Below are positions 15,927 to 25,184 of a stretch of DNA of 64,000 nt, one piece after another. Made by a program: the position numbers and the translations under genes. Under the pieces are notes generated by a model. It saw only the letters and a program-made list of their open reading frames with translations, did not search any database and was not told where the DNA came from. Source of the DNA: Paraburkholderia bryophila (GTDB taxonomy: Bacteria; Pseudomonadota; Gammaproteobacteria; Burkholderiales; Burkholderiaceae); assembly GCF_003269035.1 (NCBI RefSeq), contig NZ_QLTK01000024.1:1-64000 (forward strand), given 5' to 3'. Every line of letters begins with the position of its first letter. The first letter of the stretch is position 1.

Positions 15927-18095
15927 TTACGGTTCGCAGACCACCAGCGCGTGCAGCTCGTCGATATTGAACGGCTTCGCGAGAATCGCGACGCCGAGGC
16001 GCCGCGCGCGCTCGAGCTCGTCCGCATAGCCTGTCATCAGCGCAATCTTCTGCGACGGCCACGCGCTGCGGACTTTTTCCGCGAGGTCGATGCCGTTCAG
16101 CTTGCCGGGCATCTGGATGTCGGACAGCACGAGCTCGAAGCGCGCGCCACCGCTCAGCACGGCGAGCGCCTGGTCGGCGGTCGGTTCGTGGCGCACCTCG
16201 CAGCCGAAGGTTTCCAGCACGGCGGCCACGCCCGCCGCGACGTCCTCGTTGTCTTCGACCAGCAGCACGACGCCCGTCGACGCCGGCAGCGGCTGGCGAA
16301 CCGTTTCGAGGTTCGCGGCGGCCGCCGTCTGCCGTTCGCGGTGACGCGGCAAGTACAGCCGCACCGTCGTGCCGCTGCCCGGTACGCTTTCGATCTTCGC
16401 GGTACCGCCGGCCTGTTCGCACATGGACAGCACCTGCGCGAGGCCGAGGCCGGTGCCCGAGCCGCGCAGCTTGGTGGTGAACAGCGGCTCGAAGGCGCGC
16501 CGCGCGACGGCTTCGGGCATGCCTTCGCCGTCGTCGGAACAGGCAATCAGCACGTATTCGCCGTCCGGCAGCAAGGTATCGCTGCCGACCAGCCGGTTGT
16601 TCTGGCAGCGAATCACGAAGCGGCCGCCGCGCGGCATGGCGTCGCGCGCGTTGACCGCGAGGTTCATGATCGCGAACTCGAGGTCGGTCGGATCGGCCAG
16701 CACCTGCCAGACGTTGTCGACCATGTTCAGCGCGAGTTCGACGTTATCGCCCAGCGCCGCGTCGATCAGCGGCGCGGCGGCCGGCAGCCAGTTCGCCAGA
16801 TCGACCGCCTCCTGTTTGAGCGGCTGCTTGCGCGCCACGCTCAGCAAACGCCGCGTCAGCGATTCGGCGGTGGCCGTGGCGCGCTCGACCGCGAGCACTT
16901 CTTTCTCGAGGTTGTTGTAGCGCTTGAGGCGCGCCAGTTCGGTATTGGCCGCGACCACCATCAGCAGATTGTTGAAGTCGTGCGCGACGTTGGCGACCAG
17001 ATTGCCGAGCGCGCTCATGCGCTGCAACTGGCGGCTCGATGCTTCGGCGGACAGGCGCATCGCGACCTCGCCTTGCCAGCGCTCCCACGCGCGGCGCTCG
17101 CCTTCGAGCTGGCGCAAGGAGTAGAACACCAGCAGCCAGATCGCGATGCACGGCACCGCGGTGAGCGCGGCGATCATGATGAAATGTCGACGCCATGCGA
17201 CGCCGATCGACTCGGTCGCGTACGCGCTCATCACATAGAGCGGATAGTCGCCGACGCGCCGAAACGCCAGCAAACGTTCCACGCCATCCACCGTTGAATG
17301 CAGACGCACGTGGCCGAACAGTTGTTTGTCGCGCAGCGCCTCGGTAAAGGCGCTCTGCGAAGTGGGCTTCGAACCCGGCGGCCATTCCGGATAACGCACC
17401 AGCAGATTGCCGTCCTGGCGATACAGACCCAACGCCAGCGACGGATCGCCGTTCGTCAGTTCGCGGTAGAAGCGCAAAAAGTAGTCGTTGCGCAGCGCGA
17501 CCGACACTTCGCCGAGGAACTGACCATCCACACCGGAGCGGCCGGTCGAGGTGGTGAAGACATGGGTGCGCGACACCGGCCCGAAGATCGGCAACGAGAA
17601 ATACGGCTGCGGGCGCATGGCCTTGGCCGCGATGAAGTCGTCGCGCTGCGCATTCGACAGGGTCGGCGCCGGATAGGCGAGGCTCGACACCAGCAGATCG
17701 CCTTTTGCGCCGAGCAGATAAATGGACGACACCTGCGGAAAGTCGCCGCCGATTTCGCGCAACCGGTCGTGCAACTGCGCGTCGTGCGCGCGGACTTGAG
17801 CGTCGTCTTCATTGCCGAGCAAGTCGACGATGCGTGAAGCCATCTGCTGGTTGAGATCCAGTACCTTGACCGCCTGCTCTTCGGTCACGCGCGCGAGCCG
17901 GTCGATCATGTCGTTCGAATCGGCAATGCGGCGCTGATAATCGAAGTAGCCATAACCCGTGAGGCAAGCCAGCGGAAACACGATCGACACCGCGAGCACG
18001 ATCAGCAGCATGCGCCGCGTGGCCGCGAAGTTGCGCGACGGCATCGGGAAATCGACTGCGACTCGCTCCGCTCGCTGCACGGCCACGATCTCCAT
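15927..18095 (-). CDS. Hybrid sensor histidine kinase/response regulator
   Basis: A 722-residue inner-membrane sensor. TM1 is about residues 25-47. A periplasmic Cache-like domain follows to about 300, then TM2 (IAALTAVPCIAIWLLVFYS). The dimerisation/phosphoacceptor region has H in NVAHDFNNLLMV. The ATPase domain has an N box in IMNLAVNARDAMPRGG, G1 in DDGEGM and G2 in GSGTGLGLAQV. The C-terminal receiver spans about 600-722, with acidic EDNED and phosphoacceptor Asp in LVLSDIQMPG. The HDFNN-type box with a fused receiver is common for quorum or nutrient hybrid kinases. No output gene is adjacent, so phosphotransfer likely goes elsewhere. It is transcribed divergently from the Rieske-FAD gene. 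Confidence 0.93.
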   Translation of the reverse strand: MEIVAVQRAERVAVDFPMPSRNFAATRRMLLIVLAVSIVFPLACLTGYGYFDYQRRIADSNDMIDRLARVTEEQAVKVLDLNQQMASRIVDLLGNEDDAQVRAHDAQLHDRLREIGGDFPQVSSIYLLGAKGDLLVSSLAYPAPTLSNAQRDDFIAAKAMRPQPYFSLPIFGPVSRTHVFTTSTGRSGVDGQFLGEVSVALRNDYFLRFYRELTNGDPSLALGLYRQDGNLLVRYPEWPPGSKPTSQSAFTEALRDKQLFGHVRLHSTVDGVERLLAFRRVGDYPLYVMSAYATESIGVAWRRHFIMIAALTAVPCIAIWLLVFYSLRQLEGERRAWERWQGEVAMRLSAEASSRQLQRMSALGNLVANVAHDFNNLLMVVAANTELARLKRYNNLEKEVLAVERATATAESLTRRLLSVARKQPLKQEAVDLANWLPAAAPLIDAALGDNVELALNMVDNVWQVLADPTDLEFAIMNLAVNARDAMPRGGRFVIRCQNNRLVGSDTLLPDGEYVLIACSDDGEGMPEAVARRAFEPLFTTKLRGSGTGLGLAQVLSMCEQAGGTAKIESVPGSGTTVRLYLPRHRERQTAAAANLETVRQPLPASTGVVLLVEDNEDVAAGVAAVLETFGCEVRHEPTADQALAVLSGGARFELVLSDIQMPGKLNGIDLAEKVRSAWPSQKIALMTGYADELERARRLGVAILAKPFNIDELHALVVCEP

Positions 18096-18315
18096 GAAAG
18101 GTATTCACAAGGCAAGGCGCACATCTGTTTGACGCGCAAATGCGCGGCGCGTTGTTCGTGCGCTATTTCCTTTTTTCCCGAATTTACCTCACTTCCGGCG
18201 TTCTCCCTAGTGTGAGGCGTGACGAAACCGTGTCGGGTCAGGCTGCCAGTTCGCGGGCACGTGGATTGCTGCTGCACATGCGCCCAGCGATTTCACCGCC
18301 CGCGAGAAACCGGTT

Positions 18316-19890
18316 ATGAACACTCCTGCCCAACGCGTCGCCCAACTCTCGCAATTGCGAGCAGACCGCGCTGAACGTGTCGAGCTGGACGGCGAAAAAA
18401 TTCTGCTGGTTCGCGACGGCGACACCGTACATGCCTATGGCGCCGAATGCCCGCATGCCGGTGCGCCATTGGAACAGGGCGCACTGTGCAACGGGAAAAT
18501 CATCTGCCCCTGGCACAAGGCCGAATTCGATATCGCTACCGGCAACGTGCTCGAACCTTGCGCGCTGATCGCGCTCGACCGTTACCCCGTGCTCGTGACC
18601 GGCGACGACGTCACGGTCACCCCCGAAAAACTGCCTCGACCGATGCACAAAGCATCGGCACGCGATCCGTATTTCGTGGTGATCGGCGCGGGCGCGGCCG
18701 GGGCAGCCGCCTGCGCAGCGCTACGCGAAAACGGTTTTGCGGGCCGTCTCACGATGATCGGCGCCGAGCCGCATGCGCCTTACGATCGCACTGCACTGAG
18801 CAAATTCGTGCCGTCCGGTGAAATGGCGTCGGCCGATGTGCCGCCGCTACTGCCGCCCGACTGGTACGCGCAACACGACGTCGAGAGGCTCGTCGCGACC
18901 GTCGCGCGTCTCGACGTGCCCCGGCGCACGATCCATTTTGAAAGCGGCGGCGAACTCGCTTACGACACCGCGCTGCTCGCCACTGGCAGCACGCCGAGGC
19001 TTCCCGATATCGCCGGGCGCGAACTCGGTGGCGTGCATGTGCTGCGCACGCTCGACGACGCCGCTGCGCTCGTCGACGCATTCGGCGACGACCCTTCGCA
19101 AGTGCGGGTCGCGATTATCGGCAGCAGCTTTATCGGTCTCGAAACGGCCGCCGCGTTGCGCACGCGCAAGGTGCAGGTCACTGTGATCGCGCCGGACCGC
19201 GTGCCGTTCGCGAAGCAGTTCGGCGAACGCGCCGGCGCGATGTTCCGCGAATTGCACGAACGCCATGGTGTGGTGTTCCGGCTCGGCGCGAAAGTCGCCT
19301 CCCTCGAAGGCGAGGAAGGCAACGTGCACGAGGTGATGCTCGAAGGCGGCGAGCACGTGGCGGCCGATCTCGTGTTGCTTGCCACGGGCGTGACGCCCGC
19401 CACCGGTTTCGTCGAAGGATTGCCGTTGCAGAAAGACGGCGGCGTGATCGTGAATGCGGGCATGCAGGCCGCGCCCGGACTCTATGCGGCCGGCGATATC
19501 GCGGTGTTTCCGCTATACGAGCACCACGAGCCGTTGCGTATCGAACATTGGCGCCTCGCGCAGCAGCACGCACGGATCGCGGCGGAAAACATGTGCGGTG
19601 CGCGACATCGCTACAGCGGCGTACCGTTTTTCTGGACCTATCACTTCGGCAACAACTTTGAATATCTCGGCCATGCGAGCGCGTGGGACGAGTTCGTCGT
19701 TCATGGCGATCTGGAGCAGCAACAATTCATCGCGTTGTATTTGACGGACGGCCAGGTTGCGGCCGTACTCGCCTGCCAGCATGAAGCGCACACCGCGCGT
19801 CTGATCGAAGCGATGCGCGGCGGTCTGTCGCGCGCGGAAGCCTTGGCGATTATCGAAGCAGTCGATTCCCTGAAGGAGAAGCAGCAATGA
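18316..19890 (+). CDS. Rieske-domain FAD/NAD(P)H oxidoreductase
   Basis: A 524-residue fusion. The N-terminal Rieske [2Fe-2S] domain (residues 1-105) has C45-x-H47 and C64-x2-H67 (CPHAG and CPWHK). It is followed by an AIF-like pyridine nucleotide-disulfide reductase module, with FAD motif GAGAAGAAACAALRENG near 121, an NAD motif IIGSSFIGLETAAALR near 270, and the FAD-closing LYAAGDIAVFP. Such proteins pass electrons from NAD(P)H via FAD to the cluster or an external acceptor, often as a ferredoxin reductase. Only one Rieske centre and no oxygenase are visible nearby, so the acceptor is unknown. It overlaps the next gene by four bases (ATGA). Confidence 0.92.
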   Translation: MNTPAQRVAQLSQLRADRAERVELDGEKILLVRDGDTVHAYGAECPHAGAPLEQGALCNGKIICPWHKAEFDIATGNVLEPCALIALDRYPVLVTGDDVTVTPEKLPRPMHKASARDPYFVVIGAGAAGAAACAALRENGFAGRLTMIGAEPHAPYDRTALSKFVPSGEMASADVPPLLPPDWYAQHDVERLVATVARLDVPRRTIHFESGGELAYDTALLATGSTPRLPDIAGRELGGVHVLRTLDDAAALVDAFGDDPSQVRVAIIGSSFIGLETAAALRTRKVQVTVIAPDRVPFAKQFGERAGAMFRELHERHGVVFRLGAKVASLEGEEGNVHEVMLEGGEHVAADLVLLATGVTPATGFVEGLPLQKDGGVIVNAGMQAAPGLYAAGDIAVFPLYEHHEPLRIEHWRLAQQHARIAAENMCGARHRYSGVPFFWTYHFGNNFEYLGHASAWDEFVVHGDLEQQQFIALYLTDGQVAAVLACQHEAHTARLIEAMRGGLSRAEALAIIEAVDSLKEKQQ

Positions 19891-20069
19891 CGGAACACAA
19901 GGAAAAGCATCCCCACTCGAACAAGAGCGAGAAACAGATCGACAAACAGGTCGAGGACAGTTTTCCCGCCAGCGATCCGCCATCCACGGGAGGCACCACG
20001 AAGATCGTGCCCGACAGGGAGCACGCGTCGAAGCCACACGCGCCGGCCGATAAGCCGGCTCACCGCTAG
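19887..20069 (+). CDS. Small hydrophilic protein with DSFPASDPPS motif
   Basis: A 60-residue, highly charged protein (many K, H, E, D), almost certainly disordered, containing the motif VEDSFPASDPPSTGG. That motif recurs in small uncharacterised proteobacterial proteins. The ATG overlaps the TGA of the Rieske-FAD gene, so translation is likely coupled. The ribosome site GAAGGAGAAGC lies inside the upstream gene. No function can be assigned. Confidence 0.75.
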   Translation: MTEHKEKHPHSNKSEKQIDKQVEDSFPASDPPSTGGTTKIVPDREHASKPHAPADKPAHR

Positions 20070-20177
20070 CACGCCTGCCCTACCGATACCGCCCCGCCCG
20101 CACAGCAGCACAGCCGACGGGGTGGCTCTCTCTGCTATGCATCTGCTACCCCTCCGCAACGATGGGAACGAATCGCC

Positions 20178-21377
20178 ATGTCAGACGAAACCGACGCCGC
20201 TGAAGATACGCAAGAGGACGCGGAACATAAGAAGCCGAAGGACGAGAAGAACGAGAAGCCGGATGGCGGCAAAAACGACGACAGCGATAAAGAAAGCGGC
20301 AAAGGTGACGGCAACGGCAACGGCGACGACAAAAAGCGCAAGAAGCCCAGCAAAGAACCGCTGATCATTCTTGCCGTCGTGGTGATTCTGCTGGCGATCG
20401 TCGCCTTCATCTGGTGGTTCGCGACCCGCAACGAACTGACTACCGACGACGCGTACACCGACGGCAACGCCATCACCATGGCGCCTAAAGTCTCGGGCTA
20501 CGTGGTGCAGCTCGCGGTCAACGACAACGTCTATGTGCACAAGGGCGATCTGCTGATCGTGATCGACAAACGCGACTATCAGGCACAAGTCGATCAGGCG
20601 CAGGCGCAGGTCGGGCTGGCGAAAGCGCAACTGAATGCCGCCCAGGTGCAGCTCGATATCGCGCGAATTCAATATCCGGCGCAGTACCGCCAGGCTAAAG
20701 CTCAGACCTCGTCGGCGGAAGCGAACCTCAAGCAGGCGCAAGCCGCCTACGTACGCCAGCACGCGGTCGATCAACGGGCCACGTCGCAGCAGAACATCGA
20801 TACGGCGGATGCGCAGCAGCAATCCGCTCACGCCGGTGTCGAGCAGGCGCGCGCGCAGCAGCAGACCGCGAGCCTCGTGCCGCAGCAGATCCGCCAGACC
20901 GAAGCCACCGTCGAGGAACGTCGTCAGCAGGTACGGCAAGCCGAGGCGCAACTGGAACAGGCGCAACTGAATCTCTCGTACTGCGAGGTGCGCGCGCCGT
21001 CGGACGGCTGGATCACGCGCCGCAATGTGCAGCTCGGCAGCTTTCTGCAGGCGGGCGTGTCGTTATTCTCGATCGTCACGCCGCAGGTGTGGGTGACGGC
21101 CAACTTCAAGGAATCGCAACTCGAACGCATGCGGCCGGGCGATAAGGTCAAGGTCGAGGTCGACGCGTATCCGAATCTCGATCTGCACGGCCATGTGGAC
21201 AGCGTGCAACTGGGCAGCGGCTCGCGCTTCTCGGCGTTTCCGGCGGAGAACGCCACCGGCAACTTCGTGAAGATCGTGCAGCGCGTGCCGGTGAAAATCA
21301 TCATCGACGACGGGTTGCCGCGCGATCAGCCGCTCGGGCTCGGTTTGTCGGTCACGCCGAAGGTGTATCTGAAATGA
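20178..21377 (+). CDS. EmrA/HlyD-type membrane fusion protein
   Basis: A 399-residue periplasmic adaptor of a tripartite pump. The unusual N-terminal 60 residues are a highly charged Lys/Asp/Gly/Asn low-complexity cytoplasmic tail. A single TM follows (about 62-80). The first half-lipoyl domain begins TDDAYTDGNAITMAPKVSGYV. A long Gln/Ala-rich alpha-hairpin coiled coil runs about 125-260, then come the second lipoyl half (EVRAPSDGWITRRNVQLGSF) and a beta-barrel (VWVTANFKESQLERMRPGD). It links the EmrB-like transporter to the NodT-like outer-membrane channel encoded downstream. It is the first gene of the efflux operon. Confidence 0.93.
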   Translation: MSDETDAAEDTQEDAEHKKPKDEKNEKPDGGKNDDSDKESGKGDGNGNGDDKKRKKPSKEPLIILAVVVILLAIVAFIWWFATRNELTTDDAYTDGNAITMAPKVSGYVVQLAVNDNVYVHKGDLLIVIDKRDYQAQVDQAQAQVGLAKAQLNAAQVQLDIARIQYPAQYRQAKAQTSSAEANLKQAQAAYVRQHAVDQRATSQQNIDTADAQQQSAHAGVEQARAQQQTASLVPQQIRQTEATVEERRQQVRQAEAQLEQAQLNLSYCEVRAPSDGWITRRNVQLGSFLQAGVSLFSIVTPQVWVTANFKESQLERMRPGDKVKVEVDAYPNLDLHGHVDSVQLGSGSRFSAFPAENATGNFVKIVQRVPVKIIIDDGLPRDQPLGLGLSVTPKVYLK

Positions 21378-21518
21378 CGCGCCCGTTCTTTTCCACGCTG
21401 GGCGGATTGTCGTCGAGTCCGCAACACCGCGAGCGGGTCGCGCGCAACGCAAGGCACGCGTCAAGGCACGCGGCATGCTGTGAAGAGCGTCATGAAGGCC
21501 ATATTCAGGGAGACCATC

Positions 21519-21836
21519 ATGACCCGATTCAACCGTTACAGCGCCCCGCGCGTGCTTGTCCGTTTGCTGGCCCGTTTGCTGGCCGTCTCGGCCTTGAGCA
21601 TGGCCGGTGCGCATCTGGTGCAGGCGCAACAGCCGTCCGCCGACACCCAGAACAACGGCACGACCACGCGCGCCGCCAAAAAAGCCGAGTTGAAGACACT
21701 GGAGAAAAACGGCTATCAACCGAGCGCGGACGACCCGCATTATCCGCAGGATATTCAGAACGCGGAGAAGAAAGCCAACGGCGGCGGCAAACCAACCGGG
21801 CCGATGCCGAGCGCGAACGGACAGAACTCGCAGTAA
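21519..21836 (+). CDS. DUF4148 secreted protein
   Basis: A 105-residue protein with a long basic signal sequence ending near VQAQQ. The DUF4148 hallmark follows: AELKTLEKNGYQPSADDPHYPQDIQNAEKK. This is a Burkholderiales-enriched periplasmic family of unknown function. ATG 21519 is chosen because AGGGAG sits seven bases upstream. It is inserted between the EmrA-like and EmrB-like genes, which normally are adjacent, so it may be co-expressed with the pump. Confidence 0.85.
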   Translation: MTRFNRYSAPRVLVRLLARLLAVSALSMAGAHLVQAQQPSADTQNNGTTTRAAKKAELKTLEKNGYQPSADDPHYPQDIQNAEKKANGGGKPTGPMPSANGQNSQ

Positions 21837-21936
21837 GCGTTGCACGGGAATGTCCGGCGGGCGGGCTGGTTGTCAGTCCGACTCCATGCACCGGCCGCCG
21901 CATCGCGCGCGCGATCTTCTCTAGCGCGGTGCGTCG

Positions 21937-23523
21937 ATGAGTTCAGCCGACGCCAGCGCGGACCAGTCCAACTGGAAGCCGGCCGCCAACCCGTGGCTGA
22001 TCGCGATCGTCGTGACGCTCGCGGCGTTCATGGAAGTGCTCGACACCACCATCGTGAACGTCGCGTTGCCGCACATTGCCGGCACCATGTCGGCCAGTTA
22101 CGACGAAGCCACGTGGACCCTCACCTCCTATCTCGTGGCCAACGGCATCGTGTTGCCGATCTCGGGCTTTCTCGGCCGTGTGATGGGTCGCAAGCGCTAT
22201 TTTCTGGTCTGCATCATTGCCTTCACGATCTGTTCGTTCCTCTGCGGCATCGCCACCGACCTCTGGCAACTGATTATCTTCCGCATTTTGCAGGGCTTTT
22301 TCGGCGGCGGCCTGCAGCCGAACCAGCAGTCGATCATTCTCGACACCTTCCCGCCCGAACAACGCGGCCGCGCGTTTTCGATTTCGGCGGTGGCGATCGT
22401 CGTCGCGCCCGTGCTCGGACCGACGCTCGGCGGCTGGATCACCGACAACTTCTCGTGGCGCTGGGTGTTTCTGCTCAACGTGCCGGTCGGCGTACTGACC
22501 ACGCTCGCGGTCATGCAACTGGTCGAGGACCCGCCGTGGAAAAAGAACCCCGACACCAAGGTATCGATCGACTACATCGGCATTACGCTGATCGCGATCG
22601 GGCTCGGCTGTCTGCAGGTCATGCTCGATCGCGGCGAGGACGACGACTGGTTCTCGTCGAACTTCATCCGCATTTTTGCGGTCCTGGCGGTCGCGGGGAT
22701 CGTCGGCGCGACCCTCTGGCTGCTGTACACGAAGAAGCCCGTGGTCGATCTGCGCTGCATGAAAGACCGCAATTTCGCACTCGGCTGCATGACGATCGGC
22801 GCCTTCGCCACCGTGCTGTACGGCAGCGCGGTGCTGGTGCCGCAGCTTGCGCAGCAGCAGCTCGGCTACACGGCGATGCTCGCGGGCCTCGTGCTGTCGC
22901 CCGGCGCGGTGCTGATCACGCTGGAGATCCCGATCATCAGCAAACTGATGCCGTATGTGCAGACGCGTTTTCTGGTGGCGACGGGCTTCGCGCTGCTGAC
23001 CTGCGCGCTCGCCTATTCGCATCTGCTGGTGCCCGATATCGATTACGCGACGCTGGTGAAAATGCGCAGCGCGCAGTCGCTCGCGATCGGCTTCCTGTTC
23101 GTGCCGATCACCACCCTCGCCTATCTGACCGTACCGCCGAATCTGAACGACGACGCCTCGGCGCTCTTCACGATGTTCCGCAACGTGGCGGGGTCGATCG
23201 GTATTTCGCTCTCCACCGCGCTGATCCGCGAGCGCACCCAGGCGCGCATGGCGCATCTTTCCGAACACATGTCCACGCTTTCGCAGAACTACAACGACGC
23301 CGTGCAGCGCAGCGCGAAAACCATCGCCGACATGACCGGCGTGCCGTTCGCCCAGGCCATGCAAACCGCCACCGGCCGCCTGTACACCGAGTTCATTTCG
23401 CAGTCGACGATTCTGGCGTATGTCGACGTGTTCGCGATGCTCGCGGTGTTCTGCGCGCTCTGCATTCCGATGACGTTCTTCTTTTCTCCGGCCAAAGCAG
23501 CCGGCGGTGCGGGAGGACATTGA
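21937..23523 (+). CDS. EmrB-type DHA2 multidrug transporter (MFS)
   Basis: A 528-residue inner-membrane antiporter with the 14 helices of the DHA2 family. Helix 1 carries FMEVLDTTIVNVALPHIAG, the classical DHA2 motif. Motif A is in GFLGRVMGRKRYFL, and the motif C-like APVLGPTLGGWI is present. It exports drugs or hydrophobic compounds through the EmrA-like adaptor and NodT-like channel. Its stop is followed one base later by the ATG of the outer-membrane gene, showing tight operon organisation. Confidence 0.94.
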   Translation: MSSADASADQSNWKPAANPWLIAIVVTLAAFMEVLDTTIVNVALPHIAGTMSASYDEATWTLTSYLVANGIVLPISGFLGRVMGRKRYFLVCIIAFTICSFLCGIATDLWQLIIFRILQGFFGGGLQPNQQSIILDTFPPEQRGRAFSISAVAIVVAPVLGPTLGGWITDNFSWRWVFLLNVPVGVLTTLAVMQLVEDPPWKKNPDTKVSIDYIGITLIAIGLGCLQVMLDRGEDDDWFSSNFIRIFAVLAVAGIVGATLWLLYTKKPVVDLRCMKDRNFALGCMTIGAFATVLYGSAVLVPQLAQQQLGYTAMLAGLVLSPGAVLITLEIPIISKLMPYVQTRFLVATGFALLTCALAYSHLLVPDIDYATLVKMRSAQSLAIGFLFVPITTLAYLTVPPNLNDDASALFTMFRNVAGSIGISLSTALIRERTQARMAHLSEHMSTLSQNYNDAVQRSAKTIADMTGVPFAQAMQTATGRLYTEFISQSTILAYVDVFAMLAVFCALCIPMTFFFSPAKAAGGAGGH

Positions 23524-23524
23524 T

Positions 23525-25135
23525 ATGACACGCTCGCGTTGTGCTCCGAAGTTATCGGTGCTGTCTCTGGCCATGCTGCTGGCCGCCTGCAGCGTCGGGC
23601 CGGATTTTCATGCGCCGGATGCCGACGTACCCGCGCAGTGGCGCGATCCGCAGCGCGCGGCTGCCGCTGCATCCGCCGCCGGCGCCACCCCGGCTTCCGC
23701 CGCGAGCGTGGCGTCCGTGCCGACGCTCGACACCGACCCCGATCCGCGCTGGTGGCGCAATTTCAACGATCCGCAGCTCGATACGCTGATCGAACGTGCC
23801 GTGCGTGGCAACCTGGATTTGCAGGAGGCCGTCTTGCGTATCGTCGAAGCCCGCACGCAGGTGCAGAGCGCCGCCGCTCAGGGACTGCCGAACGTGCGCG
23901 CGAGCGGCAGCTACCAGCGCGAGCAGCTCGGTGTGAAGGGTTTTCTGGAATCGGACGGCGTGTACGACAAGGTCGATCAACTCGGCGCGGCGAACTCACC
24001 GGTCAACGCGATCGCGCCGGGTGCGGGCGCGACACTGCAAAGCGGCGCGAACAACCTGCTGAACCAGCTCACCGCGCCGGTCAATCTCTGGCAAGCAGGT
24101 TTCGACGCGTCATGGGAACTGGATCTGTTCGGCCGGGTGCGCCGCTCGGTCGAGGCCGCGAACGCGCAAACCGAAGCCGCCGAGGAGAGCCGCAACGACG
24201 CGCTGCTCTCGCTCGAAGCGGAAGTCGCGCAGACCTACCTGCAATTGCGCGGCGCGCAGGCCTTGCACGACATCACCGCGAGCCTCGTCGATCAGCAGCG
24301 CGAGATCGTCACGCTGACGCAGAGCCAGGCGAAGGTCGGTCTCGCCAGCCAGATCGACGTCAAAGCCGCGGTCGCCCAGCTCGCGCAGACCCAGGCGCAG
24401 TTGCCGCAATTCGATCAGCAGATCGCTCAGGCGTTGAATGGCCTCGCGTATCTGGTGGGCGAGGCGCCCGGTGCACTGGAAACGGAACTCGGCACGCCTG
24501 CCGCGGTGCCACCCGTACCGCCCACCGTACCGGTCGGTTTACCGTCGACACTCGCGCGGCGCCGGCCGGATATTCGCCGCGCCGAGGCCAACCTGCATGC
24601 GGCGACGGCGAATGTCGGCGTGGCGGTCGCGCAGTTTTACCCGGACGTCTCGCTGACCGGCCAGATCGGCACGCGCGCAACGAATGCGAGCGACCTCTCG
24701 CGCTGGTCGCATCTGTTCTATTCGTTCGGGCCGAGCGTGTCGCTGCCGATTTTCCAGGGCGGCGCGCTGGTGTCGAATCTGCGCATGTCGAAAGCGCAGC
24801 AGGCGGAAGCCGCGCTCGATTACCGCAAGACCGTGTTGACGGCGCTACGCGACGTGGACAATGCACTGGCGGTATATCGCACCGATCAGTCCCGGCGCGA
24901 CGCGTTGGGGGACAGCGTGGCCGCGCAGCAGACCTCGTATGAACTCGCGCGGGACAGCTACCGCAAAGGGATCACCAGCTTTATCAACGTGCTGGACGCT
25001 GAACGGCAGTTGGCGCAGGCCCGACAGCAATATGCGCAGGGCACCGTACAGGTGAGCACCGATCTGGTGGCGTTGTATAAGGCGCTGGGCGGTGGGTGGC
25101 AAGGTGGGGATGCGTCGTCGAGCGCTAGCCGGTAG
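23525..25135 (+). CDS. NodT-family outer-membrane efflux lipoprotein
   Basis: A 536-residue TolC-like channel anchored as a lipoprotein. The signal ends in a lipobox LAAC with Cys22, followed by SVGPDFHAP, typical of NodT/OprM. An Ala/Pro-rich linker of about 40 residues is unusual. Two outer-membrane efflux repeats follow, with the characteristic ARRRPDIRRAEANLHAATANVG and the final SYRKGITSFINVLDAERQL. ATG 23525 is used because it begins directly after the emrB-like stop and gives a proper signal peptide; the longer frame from 23507 does not. It completes the tripartite pump. Confidence 0.93.
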   Translation: MTRSRCAPKLSVLSLAMLLAACSVGPDFHAPDADVPAQWRDPQRAAAAASAAGATPASAASVASVPTLDTDPDPRWWRNFNDPQLDTLIERAVRGNLDLQEAVLRIVEARTQVQSAAAQGLPNVRASGSYQREQLGVKGFLESDGVYDKVDQLGAANSPVNAIAPGAGATLQSGANNLLNQLTAPVNLWQAGFDASWELDLFGRVRRSVEAANAQTEAAEESRNDALLSLEAEVAQTYLQLRGAQALHDITASLVDQQREIVTLTQSQAKVGLASQIDVKAAVAQLAQTQAQLPQFDQQIAQALNGLAYLVGEAPGALETELGTPAAVPPVPPTVPVGLPSTLARRRPDIRRAEANLHAATANVGVAVAQFYPDVSLTGQIGTRATNASDLSRWSHLFYSFGPSVSLPIFQGGALVSNLRMSKAQQAEAALDYRKTVLTALRDVDNALAVYRTDQSRRDALGDSVAAQQTSYELARDSYRKGITSFINVLDAERQLAQARQQYAQGTVQVSTDLVALYKALGGGWQGGDASSSASR

Positions 25136-25184
25136 TCATCGCGCGACATATCGCTGACGTTCGGGCGTTCGAGGCGGTTTCGGG

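Noticed and set aside
21943..23574. A 543-codon minus-strand frame antisense to the EmrB-like transporter
   Set aside because: Composition is dominated by R, H, E and D, the usual antisense pattern of a membrane protein gene; the plus-strand gene is unmistakable.
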